Part shown: in pieces, positions 1 through 8,163 of the stretch | How positions within the stretch are numbered: position 1 is the first letter of the stretch | Layout of the letters: every line of letters begins with the position of its first letter | DNA from: Paenibacillus tundrae | GTDB lineage: Bacteria; Bacillota; Bacilli; Paenibacillales; Paenibacillaceae | Direction: 5' to 3' | Length of the DNA: 64,000 nucleotides | Assembly (NCBI RefSeq): GCF_030812775.1 | Contig: NZ_JAUSTI010000001.1 | Location: 62,001-126,000 of the forward strand | Translations under genes and position numbers: made by a program | Notes under the pieces: model-generated | Databases searched by the model: none | What the model was told of the DNA's origin: nothing | What the model saw: only the letters and a program-made list of their open reading frames with translations

Positions 1-179
1 TTACACATGTGACGTATGAGTGCACTTAAATGTGGAAATACATTTTAGTATGAAATCAATTCTATGAACTCTATGAGAGGCATAAGAATGAATGAAGCAG
101 CTTTTATACCTCATTCACAAGCCGGGAGATCGGTAAGGTGAACGGTTATTTTAGGATGTTGTTAGGAGGGTATTATAGC

Positions 180-830
180 ATGACTGCAGTGAGACAGGAT
201 GCTTGGAGTACAGAGGACGATTTGATTTTGGCTGAGGTTACATTACGTCATATTCGGGATGGAAGCACGCAGCTCGCTGCATTTGAGGAAGTAGGCGATA
301 AAATTGGCAGAACGTCTGCCGCTTGCGGATTTCGCTGGAACAGCTTTGTGCGGAAAAAGTATGAATCTGCGATCAGCAATGCCAAAGCACAACGCCAAAA
401 ACGTAGTTATCTTAGAAAACAACCTGCATTGCTCGGGCCACAAGTGGCTGCACTCTCTACATTAGAAACGGAAGAAAGCTTGTATAAGTCAGATGGAATC
501 TTGGAAGAGACTCTCTCCATCGATGCTGTGATCCGTTTCTTACGTCAATGGAGAGGGACAGTGCAAGAAAATGGACGTCAGCTTAAAATGCTTGAAAAAG
601 AATTACGAGAAAAGGAAGACGAACTTCATGAGCTTCGTTGTGAGAATGATCGTTTATCGAAACAAGTGAATGAAGTTCAAACCGATTACCGTGTAGTGAA
701 CGACGATTACAAGGCATTGATTCAGATTATGGATCGTGCAAGAAGACTTGCATTTTTGTCAGAGGAAGAAGAAGAGCTCAAAACACGGTTTAAAATGGAT
801 GCTAACGGAAATTTGGAGCGAATTGAGTAG
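180..830 (+). CDS. gerR: RsfA/GerR-family sporulation regulator
   Basis: Predicted DNA-binding regulator of the RsfA/YlbO (GerR) family, 216 aa. The N-terminus carries a Myb/SANT-like helix-turn-helix (about residues 7-60) with W9 in AWSTEDDLILAE and FRW at 51-53. A basic stretch follows at 60-80, and a long charged segment at about 118-175, rich in Glu, Lys and Leu, should form a coiled coil. In B. subtilis the family member YlbO/GerR sits just upstream of panE (ylbQ) and bshC (yllA) and acts in the mother cell during sporulation, so position supports GerR rather than RsfA. I chose the ATG at 180 because TTAGGAGGG lies just upstream; an in-frame start at 138 lacks such a site. A terminator follows, so the gene is probably monocistronic at its 3' end. 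The GerR/RsfA split rests on synteny only. Confidence 0.8.
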   Translation: MTAVRQDAWSTEDDLILAEVTLRHIRDGSTQLAAFEEVGDKIGRTSAACGFRWNSFVRKKYESAISNAKAQRQKRSYLRKQPALLGPQVAALSTLETEESLYKSDGILEETLSIDAVIRFLRQWRGTVQENGRQLKMLEKELREKEDELHELRCENDRLSKQVNEVQTDYRVVNDDYKALIQIMDRARRLAFLSEEEEELKTRFKMDANGNLERIE

Positions 831-864
831 TACAGATCCGTGCTTAATCTTCGATATAGGAATG

Positions 865-911
865 AACCCGTCACATTTCCGTTAGATACGGTAGCGTGCA
901 CGGGTTTTTTG
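865..911 (+). terminator. Rho-independent terminator after gerR-like gene
   Basis: AACCCGT (865-871) pairs with ACGGGTT (900-906) and a run of T follows. It separates the regulator from panE. Confidence 0.65.
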
Positions 912-981
912 TTTAATCGTTTTGTTCTATGATATATAGATCTAATCTAAGGTATGGAGAATGGCGAGAGGAGAGTGTTAT

Positions 982-1950
982 ATGATTATTGACATTATAG
1001 GCGCAGGATCACTTGGATTATTGTACGGAAGCAAACTACAGGCTGCTGGCCACCAGGTACGTTATTGGACTCGAACTTCTGACCAAGCATCCAACATGAA
1101 GAAGCTTGGTTTGCAAATGATAGAGCCTAATGAAGCAGAAGCGCTGACCATAAGCGGAGCTGATATTCAGGCCCATTGCATTAAGGAGTTGGCCGAGACA
1201 TGGGCACATTCACCTGGGAGTTGGCTACTTCTGATGGTGAAGCAGACGGTAATGGATGATATTATCCATGACATTAAGTCTATAGGTAAGGAACCGCTCA
1301 ATCTCATATGTTTCCAAAATGGAATTGGCCATGTGGCAAAATTACAAGAAGTTATGCGAAGAGCTACTATATACAATGCCATCACTACAGAAGGAGCCAA
1401 AAGAGTAGGTACCGAGGTAATCCGTGCAGGTGAAGGACAGACTTGGATTGGTCAAAGTGAGGAGGCTTCACCGCGTTATGTAGGACAAGCGGGAGAGAAT
1501 GGACTAATAAGTTTGGTGCACACTATACAACAGGCAGGATTTGACTGTACAGTGTCGAATCAAATCGATAAGCTGATATACAGGAAGTTGATTATCAATG
1601 CAGTCATTAACCCACTCACGGCCGTCTGGCGAATATCGAATGGCGAATTACTTCTAAATAAAGAACGCATCACGATTATGCGCCAGCTTTATGATGAGGC
1701 AATCACGGTATACAGAGCAAGCGGAATTACGGTGGATGCAGATCTTTGGGAACAACTGTTGAACGTATGCCAGACGACAGCCTCAAATACCTCTTCTATG
1801 CTTGCGGATGTTCTGGAAGGACGTCGTACTGAGATTGATTCCATCAATGGGCAAGTCGTACATTTGGCGCATCAGTGTGGACTGACTGCTCCGTTGCATG
1901 AAACGTTGCTGCATTTAATCAAAGGTATGCATCCGGAAGGAGTGAATTGA
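982..1950 (+). CDS. panE: Ketopantoate reductase (2-dehydropantoate 2-reductase)
   Basis: NADPH-dependent reduction of 2-dehydropantoate to pantoate in pantothenate/CoA synthesis; cytosolic; 322 aa, normal family length. The N-terminus has the Rossmann motif GAGSLG (residues 7-12). The C-terminal helical domain carries the family segment RKLIINAVINPLTA (about 199-212), which holds the catalytic-lysine region. The start at 982 follows GAGAGGAG; an in-frame ATG at 961 lies upstream of that site and would add seven non-conserved residues. The B. subtilis counterpart ylbQ occupies the same place between ylbO and yllA. The stop codon overlaps the start of the next gene (TGATG), so the two are translationally coupled. 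Confidence 0.85.
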   Translation: MIIDIIGAGSLGLLYGSKLQAAGHQVRYWTRTSDQASNMKKLGLQMIEPNEAEALTISGADIQAHCIKELAETWAHSPGSWLLLMVKQTVMDDIIHDIKSIGKEPLNLICFQNGIGHVAKLQEVMRRATIYNAITTEGAKRVGTEVIRAGEGQTWIGQSEEASPRYVGQAGENGLISLVHTIQQAGFDCTVSNQIDKLIYRKLIINAVINPLTAVWRISNGELLLNKERITIMRQLYDEAITVYRASGITVDADLWEQLLNVCQTTASNTSSMLADVLEGRRTEIDSINGQVVHLAHQCGLTAPLHETLLHLIKGMHPEGVN

Positions 1951-2324
1951 TGAGCTTTTTTATCACGATGAGTATACTGCCCTTCTTTCCTTTCATTATT
2001 GTATATTGGGTTATGTATGCTTGGAAAAAGGATAAACGGGTTGCGGTTCGAAAAGCGATGGATGTTACAACGCTATTTCTAATTTTCTCTGTATCTGCGT
2101 TATTCAACTTAACATTTGAGACGAATTTCGGTTTTTCTTTGACGCTTATTTTCATACTAATAGCACTTGGATTGGTAGGAGGGGCGCAAAATCGACTAAA
2201 AGGTAAAGTGAATGGGGGACGAATGTTCCGGGCAGTTTGGCGTATGGCATTTGTAATGATGAGTTTTGGGTATGTTTTGTTTACTATATTTGGACTATTT
2301 AGATATTTTATGAAACAGATGTGA
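1950..2324 (+). CDS. DUF3397 family membrane protein
   Basis: Small integral membrane protein, 124 aa, resembling the DUF3397 family found next to panE in Bacillales. Four hydrophobic segments are visible at about 3-20, 40-58, 64-80 and 98-120, separated by basic loops (AWKKDKRVAVRK, NRLKGK). No catalytic motif is visible and the function is unknown. The ATG at 1950 shares one base with the panE stop and is served by GGAAGGAG inside the end of panE. A terminator-like hairpin follows at 2382. Confidence 0.65.
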   Translation: MSFFITMSILPFFPFIIVYWVMYAWKKDKRVAVRKAMDVTTLFLIFSVSALFNLTFETNFGFSLTLIFILIALGLVGGAQNRLKGKVNGGRMFRAVWRMAFVMMSFGYVLFTIFGLFRYFMKQM

Positions 2325-2352
2325 GGTTACATAACGCAAAAGGCTTAAAAAA

Positions 2353-2370
2353 TGTGTCGATTTTGTCGAA
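2353..2370 (+). promoter_or_regulatory. Candidate Spo0A boxes upstream of oppA
   Basis: TTTGTCGAA at 2362-2370 matches the Spo0A box consensus TTTGTCRAA exactly. The adjacent TGTGTCGAT at 2353-2361 matches 7 of 9 and gives a tandem pair. They lie about 110 bp upstream of the oppA start, ahead of a terminator hairpin. A perfect 9-mer is expected roughly once by chance in a window this size, so this is only suggestive. Confidence 0.35.
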
Positions 2371-2381
2371 AAATGAAAAAA

Positions 2382-2418
2382 ACATTACTTTCTGAAAAAG
2401 TAATGTAGATTTTTTTGA
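2382..2418 (+). terminator. Terminator after panE/DUF3397
   Basis: ACATTACTTT (2382-2391) pairs with AAAGTAATGT (2397-2406) around a short loop; AGATTTTTTTG follows. It ends the panE unit ahead of opp. Confidence 0.7.
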
Positions 2419-2441
2419 CCGGTGGTTGTATAATCTATAAA
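2415..2441 (+). promoter_or_regulatory. Candidate oppA promoter
   Basis: TTGACC (2415-2420) is followed by TATAAT (2429-2434) and TATAAA (2436-2441). The spacing of TTGACC to TATAAA is 15 bp, shorter than ideal, and to TATAAT only 8 bp, so the exact elements are uncertain. A promoter is expected here because a terminator precedes it and a strong ribosome site (AGGGGGAAA) and oppA follow. Confidence 0.4.
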
Positions 2442-2475
2442 CATAAACCACATCAATTTAGGGGGAAAGTGTTAG

Positions 2476-4176
2476 ATGAAAAGGAAAAGTCTATTAGTCC
2501 TTTTGACGCTGATCTTGGCGTTCGGTACCGTACTTGCAGCGTGCGGATCGAAAAATGAAGGCACAAGTAACAACACCGATACTGGTTCTGCAAGCGAAAG
2601 TAATGGTCTTGCAAAAGATCAAGTGCTGAAAATCAACCTGACAGCTGAACCTCCTACGTTGGACCCGGCTCAAGCAAAAGACAGCCAAACCAACACAGTT
2701 CTGAAATTCTTGTATGAAGGTCTTGTACGCATCGATGCTGATGGTAAAGAAGCACCAGGTGTCGCTACAAAATGGGAAGTTTCTGAAGATGGTTTGAAAT
2801 ATGTCTTCAACCTGAACCCGGAAGCAAAATGGAGCAACGGTGATGCAATCACTGCTGAAGACTTTGTTCGTTCTTGGGAGCGTGCATTGAAACCAGAAAC
2901 TGCTTCTCCTTACGCTTACCAATTGTACTACATCAAAGGCGCTGAAGGTTACAACCGCAGCTCTGATGAAACATTCGAAGGTACTAAAGTTACAGACTTC
3001 GCACAAGTAGGTGTTAAAGCAACAGACGAGCATACGCTTGAAGTTACTTTGGAAAATCCTACACCTTACTTCTTGGGTCTGACAGCATTCTATACGTACT
3101 ACCCAGTACACCAGTCTGCTGATACAAATGACAAATTCTTCACAGATTACAAAAACATGATCGTTAACGGACCATTCACTATGGATACGTACGCTAAAGG
3201 TCAAAAAATCGTAGTTAAGAAAAACGATGGCTACCATGCAGCATCTGATATTAAATTGACTCAAATTGATATGTCCCTGACAAGCAGCAGTGCTTCTGAA
3301 CTGCAAGCTTACAAATCCGGACAATTGGATTACACAGGTGCACCTAACGGTGAAATTCCAACTGACCAAATTCCTTCTGTGAAAGCAGAATTGCCAGATG
3401 AGTTCAAAGCTACTGGTATTGCAAGTACGTACTACTATCAATTTAACGTAAATGAAGCTCCATTTAACAACGTTAAAATCCGTAAAGCTTTTGCAATGTC
3501 TATCGATCGTCAACCGATCGTTGACAAAGTAACACAAGGTGGACAGATTCCAGCATTCGGTTTCGTACCTCCAGGTATCCGCGGTGAAAACGGCGAATTC
3601 CGTGATGAGCATAAAGATGACTACTTCACTGAAAATGTAGAAGAAGCTAAAAAATTGCTTGAAGAAGGTATGAAAGAAGAAGGTTACACTACTTTGCCTG
3701 CAGTTACTTTGATCTACAACACAAGTGACAACCATGCGAAAATCGCTTTGGCTATCGCTGATATGTGGAAGAAAAACCTTGGTGTTGATGTGAAAACTGA
3801 AAACCAAGAGTGGGGCGTATTCCTTGAGAATCGTCAAAACCAAAACTTCCAAGTCGCTCGTGCTGGTTGGTCTGCAGACTATAATGACCCGTACAACTTC
3901 TTGGAAATGTGGACTACTGGAAACACAAACAACGACTCCAAGTTCAGCAATGCTCAGTATGACAAAGATGTAAAAGACACTGTAAAATCTGCTGAACCAG
4001 CTGCTCGTATGGCTGCTTTCGCTGACGCTGAAAAAATCTTGATTCAAGATGAAATGGCTGTAATGCCAATCTACTACTACACTAACGTATCTTTGACTAA
4101 GCCTTACCTGAAAGGCGTACAACTTGATTTCAGTGGAGCAATTGACTTCACTCGTGCATATCTGGAAGAGAAATAA
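2476..4176 (+). CDS. oppA: Oligopeptide-binding lipoprotein (OppA-type SBP)
   Basis: Extracytoplasmic substrate-binding protein of an oligopeptide ABC importer, family 5 solute-binding protein, 566 aa. The signal peptide ends in lipobox LAAC with lipidated C23, followed by a Gly/Ser/Asn-rich linker. The mature domain begins near KINLTAEPPTLDPAQA and shows typical SBP-5 features (FLYEGLVRIDADGK, FNVNEAPFNNVKIRKAFAMS). It captures peptides and delivers them to OppB/OppC. Codon use is strongly biased, consistent with high expression. That bias also leaves a long open frame on the opposite strand, which I treat as an artefact. A strong hairpin after the stop probably lowers transcription into oppBCDF, giving excess binding protein. 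In B. subtilis Opp imports signalling peptides needed for competence and sporulation; the specificity here cannot be read from sequence. Confidence 0.9.
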   Translation: MKRKSLLVLLTLILAFGTVLAACGSKNEGTSNNTDTGSASESNGLAKDQVLKINLTAEPPTLDPAQAKDSQTNTVLKFLYEGLVRIDADGKEAPGVATKWEVSEDGLKYVFNLNPEAKWSNGDAITAEDFVRSWERALKPETASPYAYQLYYIKGAEGYNRSSDETFEGTKVTDFAQVGVKATDEHTLEVTLENPTPYFLGLTAFYTYYPVHQSADTNDKFFTDYKNMIVNGPFTMDTYAKGQKIVVKKNDGYHAASDIKLTQIDMSLTSSSASELQAYKSGQLDYTGAPNGEIPTDQIPSVKAELPDEFKATGIASTYYYQFNVNEAPFNNVKIRKAFAMSIDRQPIVDKVTQGGQIPAFGFVPPGIRGENGEFRDEHKDDYFTENVEEAKKLLEEGMKEEGYTTLPAVTLIYNTSDNHAKIALAIADMWKKNLGVDVKTENQEWGVFLENRQNQNFQVARAGWSADYNDPYNFLEMWTTGNTNNDSKFSNAQYDKDVKDTVKSAEPAARMAAFADAEKILIQDEMAVMPIYYYTNVSLTKPYLKGVQLDFSGAIDFTRAYLEEK

Positions 4177-4203
4177 GTTGTTCTGAAGTCTATATGATTA
4201 CTT

Positions 4204-4245
4204 CGGGATATATATGTGGAATTCCATATATATCCCGATTTTTTT
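4204..4245 (+). terminator. Intra-operon terminator/attenuator between oppA and oppB
   Basis: A near-perfect palindrome runs from CGGGATATATATG at 4204 to TATATATCCCG ending at 4237, then seven T residues. No new promoter is obvious before oppB, so partial read-through is likely: high oppA, lower oppBCDF. Confidence 0.7.
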
Positions 4246-4365
4246 GTATGTGTACTGATTTTCCTTATAATTCTTGAAATTTCCGATAAATGGATTGGAC
4301 TTTATTGTTGTCTAATTCTACAATCGATTTGTATACAAAATATTGTTTTTGGAGGTGTGCAAGGG

Positions 4366-5298
4366 TTGGTTAAGTACGTGCTGAAAAAACTGCTATTTAT
4401 GCTGCTATCGCTTTTCATACTCGCATCAGCAACCTTCTTCCTAATGAAGGCCATTCCGGGTGACCCTTTTACATCCGAGAAAAAAGTAACGCCTGAAATT
4501 CGGGCACTACTAGAAGTGAAGTATGGATTAGACAAGCCTATGTTTGTTCAATACTTGAAGTACATGGGTGGAATTATTCAAGGGGATTTCGGGGTTTCTA
4601 TGAAATACCTGAACCAAGAAGTAACCGACATGATTACTCAAACGTTTACAGCGTCACTTAAACTGGGTGTCTTTGCAATTGTTATCTCCGTTATAGTGGG
4701 TGTACTGCTTGGTCTGATCGCAGCAGTATATCACCGTAAACTCATTGATGATGTCACGATGGTGCTTGCTGTTATCGGGATCGCGGTACCAAGCTTCTTG
4801 TTAGCGTCCCTATTGCAATACATTTTTGCATCCAAACTCGGATGGTTTAACGTAATGGGCTTCGACGGACCACTCGACTATGTGCTCCCGGTTGCAGCTC
4901 TATCTGCATCTCCGATTGCCTTTATCGCACGTTTGACACGCTCAAGCATGCTGGAAGTTCTTCATGCTGATTACATCAAAACAGCAAAAGCTAAAGGTCT
5001 GAAATGGCCTGCAATTATGTTCAGACACGTTGTACGTAACGGTATTCTTCCGGTCGTAACTTATGTAGGTCCAATGACAGCGAATATCATTACAGGTTCT
5101 GTCGTAATTGAGCAAATCTTTAACATTGGTGGTATTGGTAAAGTATTCGTAGAAAGTATCACAAACCGTGATTACACAATGATCATGGGGATTACGATCT
5201 TCTACGGTATTCTCCTGATGTTAGCACGTTTCTTCACAGATATTGCTTACGTGCTAATTGATCCTAGAATTAAGCTGGAAAGCCGGAAGGGGGCATAA
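4366..5298 (+). CDS. oppB: Oligopeptide ABC transporter permease OppB
   Basis: Inner-membrane permease half of the oligopeptide importer, 310 aa, usual OppB length. The N-terminal membrane helix (about residues 8-28) and DPFTSEK segment are typical. The conserved cytoplasmic coupling loop is HADYIKTAKAKGLKW with its downstream RHVVRNG. About six membrane segments are visible. I chose the TTG at 4366 because GGAGGTG lies 8 bases upstream and the protein then begins MVKYVLKKLL like other OppB proteins. An in-frame ATG at 4216 would start inside the oppA terminator hairpin and add 50 non-homologous residues. The next gene begins 2 bp after the stop. Confidence 0.88.
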   Translation: MVKYVLKKLLFMLLSLFILASATFFLMKAIPGDPFTSEKKVTPEIRALLEVKYGLDKPMFVQYLKYMGGIIQGDFGVSMKYLNQEVTDMITQTFTASLKLGVFAIVISVIVGVLLGLIAAVYHRKLIDDVTMVLAVIGIAVPSFLLASLLQYIFASKLGWFNVMGFDGPLDYVLPVAALSASPIAFIARLTRSSMLEVLHADYIKTAKAKGLKWPAIMFRHVVRNGILPVVTYVGPMTANIITGSVVIEQIFNIGGIGKVFVESITNRDYTMIMGITIFYGILLMLARFFTDIAYVLIDPRIKLESRKGA

Positions 5299-5300
5299 CG

Positions 5301-6227
5301 TTGTCTGGCACGAACAATAAAAAAAATGAAACGGCTAACACTGACCTGAACAGTCAGGCAGCGGTTAAGCCGCAAGAAAGCATATCTCTTTTTAAAGATG
5401 CTATGTATAGACTTGCAGCCAATAAAGCCGCAATGATTAGTCTAGGTATCTTAATTCTTGTCGTGATTTTCTCTATAATTGGTCCAACTTCGTTGTTTAC
5501 TCAGTATAACTATTATTCCAATGATCTGATGAATTCCAACTCAGCACCGAGTGCGGAGCACTGGTTCGGAACGGACGAGCTTGGTCGTGACGTTTGGGTA
5601 AGAACTTGGGTCGGCGCACGTGTATCCCTTACTGTAGGTTTGGCAGCAGCCTTGATTGACCTTATTATCGGTGTTATTTATGGGGCAATCATGGGCTTCT
5701 ACGGTGGACGTGTAGATGGAATTATGAACAAGTTTTCCGAAATTCTTTATTCCTTGCCGTACATGCTGGTAGTAATCCTGTTGTTGGTTGTATTGGAGCC
5801 AAGTTTGACTACCATTATCATTGCACTCACCATTACGGGCTGGATCAGTATGTCATGGATTGTCCGTGGAGAGATTATGCAACTCAAAAACAGAGACTTT
5901 ATTCTCGCAGCACGTTCCATGGGGGCAAGCACGACTCGTCAATTGTTCCGTCATTTGTTGCCTAATGCAATCGGTCCAATTCTGGTAACATTGACGTTGT
6001 CTATTCCAAATGCAATCTTTGCTGAAGCTTTCTTGAGCTTCCTCGGACTAGGTGTTTCTGCACCGAGATCTTCACTAGGTTCAATGATCAATGATGCATT
6101 GACAGGTTGGACACTATTCCCATGGCGGATGTGGTTCCCAGCAGGTTTGATGGTTATCACAATGCTAGCATTTAACTTGCTCGGTGATGGTCTACGTGAT
6201 GCACTTGATCCGAAATTACGTAAATAG
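5301..6227 (+). CDS. oppC: Oligopeptide ABC transporter permease OppC
   Basis: Second permease subunit, 308 aa. A cytoplasmic N-terminus of about 35 residues precedes the first membrane helix (about 42-62). The OppC-type periplasmic segment ending in HWFGTDELGRDVWVR follows, then the permease domain with coupling loop ILAARSMGAS and the C-terminal motif FLGLGV. It pairs with OppB to form the peptide channel. The start is a TTG at 5301, preceded by GGAAGGGGG inside the end of oppB. The gene lies 2 bp after oppB and 18 bp before oppDF, in one operon. Confidence 0.88.
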   Translation: MSGTNNKKNETANTDLNSQAAVKPQESISLFKDAMYRLAANKAAMISLGILILVVIFSIIGPTSLFTQYNYYSNDLMNSNSAPSAEHWFGTDELGRDVWVRTWVGARVSLTVGLAAALIDLIIGVIYGAIMGFYGGRVDGIMNKFSEILYSLPYMLVVILLLVVLEPSLTTIIIALTITGWISMSWIVRGEIMQLKNRDFILAARSMGASTTRQLFRHLLPNAIGPILVTLTLSIPNAIFAEAFLSFLGLGVSAPRSSLGSMINDALTGWTLFPWRMWFPAGLMVITMLAFNLLGDGLRDALDPKLRK

Positions 6228-6245
6228 AAATAGGAGGTGGGAATA

Positions 6246-8015
6246 ATGGAGCCGATTTTAACTGTCAAAGATTTGAGCGTGTCCTTTACGACACGTTCTG
6301 GAGAATTTGATGCCGTTAAAAATGTGAGTTTTGAACTTGGCAAAGGAGAGACGTTGGGAATCGTTGGTGAATCAGGTAGTGGTAAGAGTGTTACCGCCCA
6401 AACGATCATGAAGTTGATTCCCTCCCCGCCTTCGAAGGTCAAAAGTGGAGAAATTACTTTTCACGGGCAAAGCCTATTAAATAAAACAGATAAACAAATG
6501 GAAGCCATTCGTGGTAAAGATATCGGTATGATCTTCCAAGATCCTATGACTTCATTGAATCCTACAATTAAAATAGGTAAACAGATCACTGAAGTTCTGC
6601 GTAAGCACCAGAATATGTCCAAGAAAGAAGCAGAAAAACGTGCACTGGAAATGTTGGAGCTCGTGGGAATCAAAAATGCGGCTATTCGCATGAATCATTA
6701 TCCACACCAATTCTCTGGTGGTATGCGTCAACGTGCGATGATCGCGATTGCGCTGGCGTGCCGTCCATCTCTTCTCATCGCGGATGAGCCAACAACAGCA
6801 CTCGACGTAACGATTCAGGCGCAAATTCTGGACGTTATGAAGGATATGCAACAAAAACTCGGAACATCGATCATGCTGATTACCCATGACCTTGGTGTAG
6901 TTGCTGGTATGTGTGACCGTGTCGTAGTTATGAAGGAAGGCGAAGTGGTTGAGACAGGAACAACTGCCGAAATCTTTAGCAATCCTCAACATCCATACAC
7001 GATCAAGTTGTTGAACGCTCTACCACGCTTGGATGAGCCTAAGAAAGAAAAACCTGCACCGGCTGGTATTATCAAAGGTGCCAACAAGCCGCTAGTTCAA
7101 GTGAAGAACTTGAAACAATACTTCAATTTGGGTAAAGGTAACATTCTTAAGGCGGTTAATGATGTTAGCTTTGATATTTTTGAAGGCGAAACACTTGGTG
7201 TTGTAGGCGAATCTGGTTGTGGTAAATCTACAACAGGTCGTACTATTCTGCGCCTTTATGAACCAACTGGCGGAAGTGTTAACTTTAACGGAACAGATAT
7301 CTACAAGCTTTCTCCGCGTAAGATGAAAGAAATGCGTAAAGATATGCAGATGATCTTCCAAGATCCTTATGCATCCTTGAACCCGCGTTTTAACGTTATG
7401 GATATTATCGGTGAATCCCTAGATATCCACGGTTTGGCTTCCAGCCGAGCTGAGCGTAAAAAACGGGTTGAAGAGCTGCTTGATCTGGTAGGCTTGAATC
7501 CTAGCCATGCACTTCGTTACCCACATGAATTCTCTGGTGGTCAAAGACAACGGATCGGGATTGCCCGTGCCTTGGCTGTAGACCCTAAATTCATCATCTG
7601 TGACGAGCCGTTGTCTGCATTGGATGTATCAATCCAAGCACAAGTCGTTAAACTGTTGGAAGAGCTCCAACAACGTCTTGGCTTGACGTATCTCTTTATT
7701 GCGCATGACTTGTCCATGGTTAAACATATCAGTGACCGCGTAGCGGTTATGTATATGGGTAAAGTGGTTGAGCTTGCTGAAAGTGAAGAGCTCTACGCTA
7801 ATCCGATCCATCCATATACGAAAACGTTGCTGTCAGCAATCCCGGTACCTGATCCGGAAGTTGAAGCAAACAAACGTCGTATTTTGTTGCCGGATGAGCA
7901 AGCTGGCCCAATCCAGAATGCAGGTAGTGGCCCTGTAAACGACCCTTATAACCTGGAAAATGCTCAATTAATTGAAGTTTCCAAAGGTCATTGGGTTTCA
8001 GAGCCTTACGCATAA
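6246..8015 (+). CDS. oppDF: Fused oligopeptide ABC transporter ATPase (OppD-OppF)
   Basis: Energy-coupling ATPase of the Opp importer, 589 aa, carrying two complete nucleotide-binding domains in tandem. Domain 1 has Walker A GESGSGKS (41-48), signature FSGGMRQR (about 156) and Walker [13 protein letters not shown] (about 176). Domain 2 has Walker A GESGCGKS (about 321), signature FSGGQRQR (about 429) and Walker [12 protein letters not shown] (about 451). Each ends in an oligopeptide/dipeptide C-terminal extension ([16 protein letters not shown] in the second). B. subtilis and E. coli Opp use separate OppD and OppF; here one gene replaces both, as in GsiA-type proteins. The ATG at 6246 follows AGGAGGTG; the in-frame GTG at 6237 lies within that ribosome site. 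A terminator follows. Confidence 0.9.
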   Translation: MEPILTVKDLSVSFTTRSGEFDAVKNVSFELGKGETLGIVGESGSGKSVTAQTIMKLIPSPPSKVKSGEITFHGQSLLNKTDKQMEAIRGKDIGMIFQDPMTSLNPTIKIGKQITEVLRKHQNMSKKEAEKRALEMLELVGIKNAAIRMNHYPHQFSGGMRQRAMIAIALACRPSLLIADEPTTALDVTIQAQILDVMKDMQQKLGTSIMLITHDLGVVAGMCDRVVVMKEGEVVETGTTAEIFSNPQHPYTIKLLNALPRLDEPKKEKPAPAGIIKGANKPLVQVKNLKQYFNLGKGNILKAVNDVSFDIFEGETLGVVGESGCGKSTTGRTILRLYEPTGGSVNFNGTDIYKLSPRKMKEMRKDMQMIFQDPYASLNPRFNVMDIIGESLDIHGLASSRAERKKRVEELLDLVGLNPSHALRYPHEFSGGQRQRIGIARALAVDPKFIICDEPLSALDVSIQAQVVKLLEELQQRLGLTYLFIAHDLSMVKHISDRVAVMYMGKVVELAESEELYANPIHPYTKTLLSAIPVPDPEVEANKRRILLPDEQAGPIQNAGSGPVNDPYNLENAQLIEVSKGHWVSEPYA

Positions 8016-8048
8016 ACCAATTGTAACTGGACTTATTTATGTATCTTA

Positions 8049-8077
8049 AACCGTCGACTTGTTCGGCGGTTTTTTTG
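8049..8077 (+). terminator. Terminator of the opp operon
   Basis: AACCGTCG (8049-8056) pairs with CGGCGGTT (8064-8071) with one G-U pair; a run of T follows. Confidence 0.8.
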
Positions 8078-8096
8078 TAGTTTTTGTGACTTTCTT

Positions 8097-8126
8097 TTGA
8101 CGAAGAGGCATTGGATTCGGTACAAT
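8097..8126 (+). promoter_or_regulatory. Candidate sigma-A promoter for bshC-ahcY
   Basis: TTGACG (8097-8102) and TACAAT (8121-8126) with an 18-bp spacer, directly after the opp terminator and 38 bp before bshC. Confidence 0.65.
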
Positions 8127-8163
8127 CAAGAAAGGCTTTGAAGCAGAATAGGAGGCAGACCTC

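Noticed and set aside
2494..4122. 542-codon open frame antisense to oppA
   Set aside because: It mirrors oppA exactly, has no ribosome site and a composition of the kind produced by strong codon bias (few stop-generating codons on the reverse). It shows no protein family features.
4216..4365. 50-residue N-terminal extension of OppB
   Set aside because: It begins inside the oppA terminator, lacks a ribosome site, and a good TTG start with GGAGGTG exists at 4366.
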